64,000 nt of DNA from Pseudomonas sputi (GTDB lineage Bacteria > Pseudomonadota > Gammaproteobacteria > Pseudomonadales > Pseudomonadaceae), in the NCBI RefSeq assembly GCF_021603585.1, contig NZ_BQHI01000025.1, positions 1 to 64,000 of the forward strand. The letters are read 5' to 3'. The number at the start of each line of letters is the position of its first letter. Within the stretch, counting starts at the first letter, position 1. Shown here piece by piece: positions 57,096 to 64,000 of the stretch. Position numbers and translations under genes: made by a program. A model generated the notes under the pieces. It had not been told where the DNA came from, made no database searches, and saw nothing but the letters and a program-made list of their open reading frames with translations.

Positions 57096-58346
57096 ATGGA
57101 CCTGAACAAATTCCTTTTCGACGATGAGTGGCGTCGAAAACGCCCGAGCGAAAACGCGACATGGACCGGATGGATTCCGCCCCCGCCGCCAGAACCCGTT
57201 TATATCCGGACAGACGAATGGCCATCGCCAAAGCCTCGCGACGATCTGGTTTTTGCCAAGTCCTGCACGCCGGGCAACTGGTGCCGGACGGATGCGGGCA
57301 CTACACCTGAGCCCGCCTCTCACTTCGGCAAAGTCATGGTGGCAGGCGCTCTGCGCATTCCCGCTGCCAGTCACGCCGTAGCGAAGGCCATCGGCGCCGA
57401 TCTGGCGTTGGGGCGCATGGCCGGTGGTGGAATCCTGCAGCAGCGCCTTAATTGGGCAATCCGCGGTGCGGGAGGCCCGGCCAGCGTGTTTATCCTCGGG
57501 ATGCTCCCGACCCGAATGGGCGACGGCACGCTTCACACTGATGAACAGCTACGCAGCATGAGCCGCGCCACCACTCGCGTGCGCTTTCAGTTTCGGCGAG
57601 ATGCCGAAGGGGTCATGCAGGTCTACGGCATCCACACCGGAGCCTCGGGCGACGACTCCGTGCGTACCGTAAAAGTCGAGTGGAACAACGACAAGACCGC
57701 CATGGAGGCGAAGCTCAACGGCATCACGATTTTGTGGACGCCGCAACGCGGGCCGCTGGGATCGATGCCACCGCTGGTGTATCCGGAGCACGGCGAACCA
57801 CTGAGTACGATCCTCGTCCACCCGATCGCCGCGAACACCGACAGCCAGATTGAAATCCTGCCCGGCGAAGACATCACCGCCGAGGATTGTATTCTTGTGT
57901 TTCCGGCGGAGACCGGGCTGAAGTCGTTGTATGTGGTGTTTTCGAAACCGGCGAGATTAACGCCTGGGACGGTGACGGGGGTTGGGGAGGATGTTTCCGG
58001 GATATGGCTGGCGGGAGCACGAACGGGGATTGGTGTGCCAATTCCCACGCGAATAGCAAACAGGCTCAGAGGGCGGGAGTTTTCAAGTTTCGACAAATTC
58101 AGGGAGGCGTTTTGGGAGGAAGTGGCCAATGATCCTGATCTGGCGGAACAATTCATACAGGGGAACATCGAGCGAATGCGCGACGGTTTGTCGCCAAAGG
58201 CCCGCAGGCAAGACTGGGCGGGAGACAGAACATCTTATGAACTGCATCATGTCGAGCATATTGCCAATAACGGAGCGGTATACGACATAGACAACTTACG
58301 AGTGAACACTCCAAAAAATCACGTTGAAAACCACCGAAGTGGATAG
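57096..58346 (+). CDS. S-type pyocin/colicin-like DNase bacteriocin
   Basis: From ATG 57096 (AGGGAG five bases upstream) the protein has 416 residues. A proline-rich N-terminus (WIPPPPPEP, about residue 26) is followed by a Pyocin_S-type domain (about 80-310) and a C-terminal HNH DNase (326-416). The DNase keeps every colicin E9 active-site residue: Arg378, Glu382, His384, His385, His409 and His413 (YELHH and NHVENH). It should cleave target DNA nonspecifically. It is much shorter than typical S pyocins (600-770), so the receptor-binding part is reduced or different. GTG 56967 is an alternative start. Immunity follows two bases later. Confidence 0.9.
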   Translation: MDLNKFLFDDEWRRKRPSENATWTGWIPPPPPEPVYIRTDEWPSPKPRDDLVFAKSCTPGNWCRTDAGTTPEPASHFGKVMVAGALRIPAASHAVAKAIGADLALGRMAGGGILQQRLNWAIRGAGGPASVFILGMLPTRMGDGTLHTDEQLRSMSRATTRVRFQFRRDAEGVMQVYGIHTGASGDDSVRTVKVEWNNDKTAMEAKLNGITILWTPQRGPLGSMPPLVYPEHGEPLSTILVHPIAANTDSQIEILPGEDITAEDCILVFPAETGLKSLYVVFSKPARLTPGTVTGVGEDVSGIWLAGARTGIGVPIPTRIANRLRGREFSSFDKFREAFWEEVANDPDLAEQFIQGNIERMRDGLSPKARRQDWAGDRTSYELHHVEHIANNGAVYDIDNLRVNTPKNHVENHRSG

Positions 58347-58348
58347 CC

Positions 58349-58603
58349 ATGAAAAAAACCATTTCTGACTACACAGAATCCGAGTTCATTGAGTTTCTGA
58401 AATCCGTGCTGGCGGCCAATACAAGTCCCGATGAAATACTTGATCCGTTACTTTTCGAGTTTGAACGTCTCAGTGAGCACCCGGCAGGATCTGACTTGAT
58501 TTATTGGCCGGAGGACTTGAGCAAAAGAGTAACAGCCGAAGGCATCACAGAAACGGTGAAAGAGTGGCGTGCTGCCAACGGCCTACCTGGTTTCAAGCAG
58601 TGA
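58349..58603 (+). CDS. Colicin E9/pyocin-type DNase immunity protein
   Basis: The 84-residue four-helix protein matches Im2/Im9-type immunity proteins: ISDYTESEFIEFL at the N-terminus, SEHPAGSDLIYWP in helix III, and VKEWRAANGLPGFKQ at the end. In Im9 the conserved pair Tyr54-Tyr55 anchors the DNase; here the pair is Tyr52-Trp53, a change at the interface. It binds the DNase domain of the preceding protein and protects the producer. It lies two bases after the bacteriocin stop and has lower GC than its surroundings. Confidence 0.93.
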   Translation: MKKTISDYTESEFIEFLKSVLAANTSPDEILDPLLFEFERLSEHPAGSDLIYWPEDLSKRVTAEGITETVKEWRAANGLPGFKQ

Positions 58604-58630
58604 ACATCTGGAATCCATACTCCAAACAGC

Positions 58631-58672
58631 TAAAACGGCTTACAGAAAGGCAAGCCGTTTGTTTATGCCTCG
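58631..58672. terminator. Terminator; right copy of the 42-bp direct repeat
   Basis: A degenerate copy of the tRNA-Met terminator (stem AAACGGCTT/AAGCCGTTT, 58633-58641 with 58652-58660). It differs at four of 42 positions from 56879-56920. Its last ten bases encode the final residues and stop codon of the peptidase gene. Confidence 0.85.
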
Positions 58673-59769
58673 CCCCCTAACGCCCTGAGCCCCTTCGCCC
58701 AAATCTGCCGCGTCCGCAAACCGACAATCGCCCGCCAGTCCGGATCCGCCGGATAGAACTGCTCCAGCAGATTCAGTTTGATCTCGCGCCCCATCGCATC
58801 CAGCGGATCGCCATGCAGATGCAGCCAGTGATCGTCGCGCAGGTAACGATGCACGTCCGGCCCCGGATAAGTCCCGCACTCGATCACGAACGGCATCAGT
58901 TGCACATTCGGCAGCGCATTGAGCAATGCCTGCGAGGTGTAGCCGGTAGCGGTCGCGGCAACGCCGGTTTCACTCAAGGTTTCGGCGCCGGTGTGCAGCG
59001 TGTAGAGCCACGGGCCGTAAATCGATTGCGCCTTTGCCAGCGCCGGATAAGGCGCCCGGGTAATCGTCAACAGCATCGGATGCCCGTACTCACCGGCGCC
59101 GGTGTGCAGGTCGAAACACATCACGATTTCAGCGCCGGCCAGATGATTCTCGATGATTGAATGCAGCGTGCGATTCGACCAACTCGGCGCGAGTCCGCCA
59201 AAGAACAACCCGTCGGAATGACTGTGCTGGCCGCCCTCGACAATCGACATCACTGCCGGCCAGCCGTGCTCGGCAATTTGCGCATCGAGCAAGGCATCAG
59301 CCTTTTGCCGCTCGGGGCCGTTCAAATCGGTGCAGGCGTAGATTTCATGCAGCGCTGCGTAAGCGCGGTTGTCCGGAAGCGGTCGGTTGAAATCCAGGTG
59401 ATTGCGGTTGAGGTCTACGTTGTCTTCATTGACCCGCCGCAGCCACGCCGTGCCCCACGGGTTGATCAGGTGAACCATCACCACCGCGACATCCTTCGGC
59501 AGCGACTCCGGCGTGAAATGCTTCAGCCAGTCGATCTGGCATTCCGAACCGTAATAACCTTCAACCCCGTGGGTGCCGCTGAGCGCCACCAGACGCCGTT
59601 TGGCCGCTGGATCCCCCAGCACCGCGACATCGGTACTCAAAGACTCGCCAAACGGCCCATTGAGCGGATGCGCGTACGAAGAGAGCGTGGCACCCGCCAC
59701 CTTCGCGGCAGCAAGAAAGCGCTCGCGCTGTTCGCGATAGCTGGGCTGTGTCGGAAATGCGTTATGCAT
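58663..59769 (-). CDS. DUF2817 family M14-like metallopeptidase
   Basis: The 368-residue soluble protein belongs to DUF2817, related to zinc carboxypeptidases. The probable zinc ligands are in SGTHGVEGYYGSE (His, Glu), and the third histidine is in CFDLHTGAGEYG. VNEDNVDLNRNHLDFN is the substrate-side motif. Near the C-terminus FVIECGTYPG supplies a candidate catalytic glutamate. No signal peptide is seen, so action on cytosolic peptides is likely. Its 3' end is part of the repeat that borders the bacteriocin insertion. Divergent from ggt. Confidence 0.85.
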   Translation of the reverse strand: MHNAFPTQPSYREQRERFLAAAKVAGATLSSYAHPLNGPFGESLSTDVAVLGDPAAKRRLVALSGTHGVEGYYGSECQIDWLKHFTPESLPKDVAVVMVHLINPWGTAWLRRVNEDNVDLNRNHLDFNRPLPDNRAYAALHEIYACTDLNGPERQKADALLDAQIAEHGWPAVMSIVEGGQHSHSDGLFFGGLAPSWSNRTLHSIIENHLAGAEIVMCFDLHTGAGEYGHPMLLTITRAPYPALAKAQSIYGPWLYTLHTGAETLSETGVAATATGYTSQALLNALPNVQLMPFVIECGTYPGPDVHRYLRDDHWLHLHGDPLDAMGREIKLNLLEQFYPADPDWRAIVGLRTRQIWAKGLRALGGEA

Positions 59770-59924
59770 GGCGGCCTCTTGTTGATTGTTCTGGCTTCAC
59801 TATTGGCTCTGACCCTACAGAAAATTCGCCAAGGCATGAAGGACAAACACACCGATGGTTTGCGTCCTGCACGGTCGGCCGATACAGTCCGTCAGACTTT
59901 TATCCCACGGACGGAGAGCCCCGC

Positions 59925-61757
59925 GTGCTTCCAGCCCTTTCCCTGAACCGCTTTCGTCTGCCCGCCCTGACGCTGATCGTCAGCGCCATTGCCCTTACGG
60001 CCTGCAACGCACCGCCCTCCTCGACCCTGCCGCTGGCGCCGGAAGCCGCCTCCGGCTACCGCACCGGCCTGCAAGCCAGCCACGCCGAGAAACACATGGC
60101 CGCCGCTGCCAATCCACTGGCTGCCGAAGCCGGTCGCGAGATGTTGCGTCAGGGTGGTTCCGCCATCGATGCCGCCATCGCAATGCAAGCCGTGTTGACC
60201 CTGGTCGAGCCGCAATCCTCGGGGATCGGTGGTGGCGCGATGATCGTGCTGTGGGATGGCAAACAGGTGCGCACCTATGACGGTCGTGAAACGGCACCGG
60301 CCGGCGCGACCGAGAAGCTGTTTTTACAAGCCGACGGCAAACCGATGCCCTTCCCGCAAGCGCAGATCGGCGGACGCTCTGTTGGCACACCGGGCGTGAT
60401 GCGAGCGCTGGAACTGGCGCACAAACAACAGGGCCGCTTGCCGTGGGCAACGTTGTTCGAGCCCGCGATCAAACTGGCGGAGCAGGGTTTTGCGATCTCC
60501 CCACGCCTTCATTCGCTGCTGGAATCCGACCCGGTGATTCGCCGCTCGCCGGACATGGCCAAGTACTTTCTGAACAGCGATGGCAGCGTCAAAGCCGTCG
60601 GCACGCGACTGCAAAACCCGGCGCTGGCCGCCGTTCTCAAACGCATCGCCAACGAAGGTGCGGACGCACTGTACAAAGGCCCGATCGCCGAAGAGATCGT
60701 GGCCAGGGTTCAGGGCCACGCCAACCCCGGCAGCCTGTCGCTGACCGACCTTCAGCACTATCAGGCCAAGGAGCGCGCGCCCCTGTGCACCGACTACAAA
60801 CGCTGGCAGGTTTGCGGGATGCCGCCGCCATCATCGGGCGGGATTGCGGTGGCGCAGATTCTCGGCACCTTGCAGGCGCTGGAAACCCGCGATCCGCGAC
60901 TGTCCCTGACGCCGCTCAAGCCTGTGAAGACCGATAAGCCCGCCGGCATCGAACCTGCACCGCAAGCCGTGCACCTGATCGCCGAAGCCGAACGTCTGGC
61001 CTACGCCGACCGCGCGCAATACGTAGCCGATACCGACTTCGTGCCGGTACCGGTCAAAGGCCTGGTCGATCCGGGCTATCTGGCCAGCCGCGCCAGCCTG
61101 ATTGGCGAACGCAGCATGGGCAGCGCCAGACCCGGCACACCGCCGGGCGTACAGGTTGCCTATGCGCCGGATCGCTCGCCGCTGCGCATTTCCACCTCAC
61201 AAGTGGTGGCCGTGGATGACTTCGGTGGCGCCGTGTCGATGACCACCACCATCGAAGCGGCATTCGGCTCGCACTTGATGGTTCAGGGCTTCTTGCTCAA
61301 CAATCAGATGACCGATTTCTCGTTCATCCCCGAAGAGAACGGCCAGAAAGTCGCCAACCGCGTGGAACCCGGCAAACGCCCGCGCTCGTCGATGGCGCCG
61401 ACCCTGATCTTCGACCGCAACAGTGGCGAATTCGTCGCCACCGTCGGCTCTCCCGGCGGCTCGCAGATCATCGAATACGTGGCCAAAACCACCGTCGGCC
61501 TGCTCGACTGGAACCTCGACCCACAAAGCGCCATCAGCCTGCCCAACTTCGGCAGCCGCAACGGCCCGACAGAACTGGAACAGGGCCAGTTCAGCCCGAC
61601 GCTGATCCAGGCGCTCAAGGACAAGGGCCACACCGTCAACGAAATCGACATGACCAGCGGCACCCAGGCCATCGTGCGAGACAAGGATGCTCAGGGGAAG
61701 GCAACGCTGGCAGGTGGGGCGGATCCTCGGCGCGAAGGAGTAGCGTTGGGGGATTGA
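59925..61757 (+). CDS. ggt: Gamma-glutamyltransferase (gamma-glutamyltranspeptidase)
   Basis: Start GTG 59925 (GGAGAG eight bases before) gives 610 residues. It has a lipoprotein-type signal (LPALTLIVSAIALTAC, lipid cysteine near residue 22). The precursor is expected to cleave itself before Thr424 in ISTSQVVAVDDFGG, the position of the catalytic nucleophile in E. coli Ggt. SGIGGGAMIVLW, PPPSSGGIAVAQIL and LLNNQMTDFS are family blocks. The enzyme hydrolyses glutathione and transfers glutamyl groups in the periplasm. The cysteine suggests that this Ggt is membrane-anchored. Confidence 0.92.
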   Translation: MLPALSLNRFRLPALTLIVSAIALTACNAPPSSTLPLAPEAASGYRTGLQASHAEKHMAAAANPLAAEAGREMLRQGGSAIDAAIAMQAVLTLVEPQSSGIGGGAMIVLWDGKQVRTYDGRETAPAGATEKLFLQADGKPMPFPQAQIGGRSVGTPGVMRALELAHKQQGRLPWATLFEPAIKLAEQGFAISPRLHSLLESDPVIRRSPDMAKYFLNSDGSVKAVGTRLQNPALAAVLKRIANEGADALYKGPIAEEIVARVQGHANPGSLSLTDLQHYQAKERAPLCTDYKRWQVCGMPPPSSGGIAVAQILGTLQALETRDPRLSLTPLKPVKTDKPAGIEPAPQAVHLIAEAERLAYADRAQYVADTDFVPVPVKGLVDPGYLASRASLIGERSMGSARPGTPPGVQVAYAPDRSPLRISTSQVVAVDDFGGAVSMTTTIEAAFGSHLMVQGFLLNNQMTDFSFIPEENGQKVANRVEPGKRPRSSMAPTLIFDRNSGEFVATVGSPGGSQIIEYVAKTTVGLLDWNLDPQSAISLPNFGSRNGPTELEQGQFSPTLIQALKDKGHTVNEIDMTSGTQAIVRDKDAQGKATLAGGADPRREGVALGD

Positions 61758-61774
61758 ATCAACGCTGCCAACTG

Positions 61775-61805
61775 AAAAAGGCTTACCGAGAGGCAAGCCT
61801 TTTTT
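61775..61805. terminator. Terminator after ggt
   Basis: Stem AAAAAGGCTT-A-CC with its complement (one A/C mismatch), loop GAGA, ends in a T run. It resembles the repeat terminators at 56879 and 58631 but is a separate hairpin. Confidence 0.85.
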
Positions 61806-61845
61806 GTATTGCAACATCCGGCCATGACTTGTCATCCAGCGGCGC

Positions 61846-62445
61846 TCAAACCTCGAGCGTCTTGCCATCCACCGGATCGCCAATCGTCAGGAAATGCCCC
61901 CCGGCCACGTGGTGCAGAGTGCGCAAGCCGTCATGCCCCTCGAAGTGCCAGCGTCCATCGCTGAACACCCGCGAATCAGCCTGCGCCGCAATCACCTCGG
62001 CCAGGAACAGATCGTACTGTTCATGATTGCGCGGCTCCGGCAACAACCGGCATTCGAGCCAGGCCACGCAACCGTCCAGCATCGGAGCATCAACCTGTTC
62101 AGCCGCAAAGGTCTGCAAGCCATAAGCCTGGAACTTGTCCTGCCCCTGGTCCCGATTGATTTCCAGGCCTGAAGTCGAGCCGACGGTCTGCACGATGTCA
62201 GCCTGACTCACACAAGGAACGTTGAGAACGAAAGTGCCCGCAGCTTCGAGCAATTGCCGGGTCCAGGTGGACTTATCGAGGACCACCGCGACTTTCGGCG
62301 GTTCGAAATCCAGCGGCATGGCCCACGCAGCCGCCATGATGTTGCGCTGCCCGGCATGGGCGGCGCTGACCAGCACGGTCGGCCCGTGATTGAGCAGGCG
62401 GTAGGCTTTGTTCAGGGGAACCGGGCGGCGGAAAGACTCGCGCAT
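61846..62445 (-). CDS. Flavin reductase-like FMN-binding protein
   Basis: The 199-residue protein starts at 62443-62445 (GGAGCAG upstream). It belongs to the flavin reductase/split-barrel FMN-binding family, with NKAYRLLNHGPTVLVSAAHAGQRNIMAAAWAMPLDFEPPKVAVVL, then TFVLNVPC and WLECRLLPEPR. Such proteins bind FMN and may reduce flavins for partner monooxygenases. The partner is unknown. The upstream in-frame extension to 62532 lacks family similarity. It lies downstream of the BdlA-like gene on the same strand. Confidence 0.88.
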   Translation of the reverse strand: MRESFRRPVPLNKAYRLLNHGPTVLVSAAHAGQRNIMAAAWAMPLDFEPPKVAVVLDKSTWTRQLLEAAGTFVLNVPCVSQADIVQTVGSTSGLEINRDQGQDKFQAYGLQTFAAEQVDAPMLDGCVAWLECRLLPEPRNHEQYDLFLAEVIAAQADSRVFSDGRWHFEGHDGLRTLHHVAGGHFLTIGDPVDGKTLEV

Positions 62446-62531
62446 GGGATCTGCTCCGGGGAAAAGAGCCGATTGTAGCGGGATAAAAACCGCGAAGGGA
62501 TGGTCATGGACAATCCCTTCGCCTGACAGCA

Positions 62532-63848
62532 TCAGTTGGATAACTGATTGGCAAACTGGCCGACCGCGTTCACCACTTTCTGCGCGCCGTCCTGGATCTC
62601 GACGATCACCGTACCGGCCTCCGCCGCCAGCGCCAGCCCTTGCTCGGCCTGCTGCTTGCCGTCGGTCATGAGGGCCACGGCGTTGCGCGCCATATCCTGG
62701 TTCTGGCGCACCACACCGACGATTTCCTCGGTCGCCTGACTGGTGCGCGAAGCCAGTTGCCGCACTTCGTCGGCCACCACGGCAAAGCCTCGGCCCTGCT
62801 CACCCGCGCGAGCGGCTTCAATGGCAGCGTTGAGCGCCAGCAGGTTGGTCTGTTCGGCAATGCCGCTGATGGTCTTGACGATGGTGCCGATCACCTGGGA
62901 TTGCTCGTTCAGCGCCTCAATGCCTTCGCCGGCGGTCTGCATGTGCCTGGACAGATCGCGCATCACGTTGACCGCTTCAGTCACCACACGGGTGCCGCGC
63001 TGGGCGGTGCTGTCGGTTTGCAGGGACGTGCTGTAGGCGATATTGGCGGCGTCGGCGACGGCCTGTTCCTGATTGACCTGATCGGTGATCACCGTGGCGA
63101 ACTTCACCACTTTGTAGAGCTTTTCGTTGGCGTCGAGTACCGGGTTATAGGAGGCCTCCAGCCAGACGACACGACCATGGCTGTCGACCCGCTTGAAACG
63201 GCCGGCAACGAATTCGCCATTGTTCAAACGACGCCAGAAGTTCTGGTATTCGGCGCTGTTGTACTCCTCCGGCTCGCAGAACTGGCGATGATGTTTGCCC
63301 TTGATCTGCGCCAGGCTGTAACCCATGCCCTGGAGGAAACGTTCGTTGGCACTGAGCACGTTACCGCTGAGGTCGAACTCGATCACGGCCGTCGAACGCA
63401 CCAGCGCGCCGATCAGGTTTTCGTGTTCGCGGGAAGCCTCGATGGTGCGGGTCAGGTCGCTGGAGAAAATCGAGAAGTGCTTGATCCGGCCATCCGATGA
63501 ACGAATCGGCTGGACGATGGAGCGCAACCACGCCTCTTCGCCGTTACCGCGTGAAAGACGCACAGCACCGGCGAAATGCTCGCCACGGCTCAGTGCAGCC
63601 TTGAAGCGGTGATGAAACTCGTCGGACTTCACATGGGCCGGCACGATGTCTTCGATGGCCCGGCCGATCAGGTCGTGGCTCTTGTAGAGCATTTCGTTGA
63701 GGAAGTTCTGGTTGACCGACTGAATCCGCCCGTCGGGCTCAAGGGTGAGCACCAGCATCTCGCTTTCCAGGCTCTCCTTCACTTGCAGAAGGCTGGAGAG
63801 TTCTTCACGAAGAGCCGCCAGCTCTTGCTTCAGGCGTTTGTTGAACAT
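62532..63848 (-). CDS. BdlA-like soluble PAS-PAS chemoreceptor
   Basis: The 438-residue protein has no membrane helix. A coiled coil at residues 1-25 is followed by two PAS domains (about 28-135 and 150-250, with [22 protein letters not shown] in the second). The signalling domain carries [20 protein letters not shown] and [15 protein letters not shown]. This is the layout of P. aeruginosa BdlA, which senses redox or energy changes and controls biofilm dispersion through c-di-GMP. The PAS ligands are unknown. The start is 63846-63848; the 12-residue upstream extension is not needed. Confidence 0.88.
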   Translation of the reverse strand: MFNKRLKQELAALREELSSLLQVKESLESEMLVLTLEPDGRIQSVNQNFLNEMLYKSHDLIGRAIEDIVPAHVKSDEFHHRFKAALSRGEHFAGAVRLSRGNGEEAWLRSIVQPIRSSDGRIKHFSIFSSDLTRTIEASREHENLIGALVRSTAVIEFDLSGNVLSANERFLQGMGYSLAQIKGKHHRQFCEPEEYNSAEYQNFWRRLNNGEFVAGRFKRVDSHGRVVWLEASYNPVLDANEKLYKVVKFATVITDQVNQEQAVADAANIAYSTSLQTDSTAQRGTRVVTEAVNVMRDLSRHMQTAGEGIEALNEQSQVIGTIVKTISGIAEQTNLLALNAAIEAARAGEQGRGFAVVADEVRQLASRTSQATEEIVGVVRQNQDMARNAVALMTDGKQQAEQGLALAAEAGTVIVEIQDGAQKVVNAVGQFANQLSN

Positions 63849-64000
63849 GGGAAAGCACCGATGGACTGGATGGAGAGCGGACACACAGCCTAACCATCGG
63901 CCTTGGAAATCTTTTCTGAAGAGCGCGCGAGGCTTGTCCTACAAAAATAGTTAAGCCTCGACAACTCAGGCGGTGCCGGCCACGGCACACTGCTCCGCGC
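63849..64000. other. Window end: upstream region of the BdlA-like gene
   Basis: These 152 bases contain the promoter of the BdlA-like gene. I see no other supported coding sequence or RNA, and the region is cut by the window edge. Confidence 0.5.

Noticed and set aside
56796-58672. Integrative element with attachment sites at tRNA-Met
   Set aside because: The repeat is in the terminator and the neighbouring gene end, not in the tRNA 3' end, and there is no integrase gene; a recombination cassette explains it better.
61775-61805. Third copy of the bacteriocin-flanking repeat after ggt
   Set aside because: It shares only a GGCTTACC-type stem with the others, lacks the TTATGCCTCG tail, and fits an independent terminator.

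Overview
The window is a 64-kb chromosomal segment of a Pseudomonas of the P. fluorescens type. Support comes from the high GC content, the codon use, the strings of four-base stop/start overlaps, and a gene order that I recognise from memory as the P. aeruginosa PA4640-PA4673 block: mqo, hpt, upp, uraA, hemH, merR, phr, pagL, murI, moeB, prmC, prfA, hemA, TPR lipoprotein, lolB, ispE, tRNA-Gln, prs, rplY, pth, ychF. No rRNA, CRISPR array, IS element or prophage was seen.

Layout. Bases 1-829 hold the C-terminus of an RTX-type secreted protein. Bases 928-9151, all on the minus strand, hold a MalT-like LuxR regulator, a DUF1329/DUF1302 envelope pair and an AlkK-like acyl-CoA ligase. Bases 9299-14875 hold a frameshifted MFS gene, an AraC regulator, a LysE exporter, a 2-hydroxyacid dehydrogenase, rsmC and a manganese exporter behind a yybP-ykoY riboswitch. 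Bases 14920-22394 hold housekeeping and small hypothetical genes, including an M48 lipoprotein protease, a chemoreceptor, an SRAP protein and an acyltransferase. Bases 23094-28218 hold mqo and purine/pyrimidine salvage genes. Bases 28316-30257 hold hemH and a YfcH-like gene.

Bases 30384-40127 hold the most interesting region, a probable light-response locus. A renalase-like flavoprotein and a Trp-rich protein sit behind one LitR/PplR-type operator. Two further perfect operator copies, 50 bp apart, precede a tightly overlapping nine-gene operon. It encodes RudS (tRNA 4-thiouridine desulfidase), a MerR/LitR regulator, DNA photolyase and then a SnoaL-SDR-FAD oxidoreductase-DUF1365-CFA synthase-DUF2878 lipid module. 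The gene set suggests one programme that repairs DNA, removes a UVA-absorbing tRNA base, repairs pyridine nucleotides and remodels membrane lipids on illumination.

Bases 40180-53008 hold conserved core genes: pagL, murI-moeB-prmC-prfA-hemA, then TPR lipoprotein-lolB-ispE, tRNA-Gln, prs, rplY, pth and ychF. Bases 53072-56680 hold an MFS transporter and a chemoreceptor. Downstream of tRNA-Met a colicin-E9-like DNase bacteriocin and its immunity gene are bracketed by a 42-bp direct repeat that duplicates the terminator and the 3' end of the neighbouring peptidase gene, which points to a recent insertion. Bases 58663-63848 hold a DUF2817 peptidase, gamma-glutamyltransferase, a flavin reductase-like protein and a BdlA-like PAS chemoreceptor.
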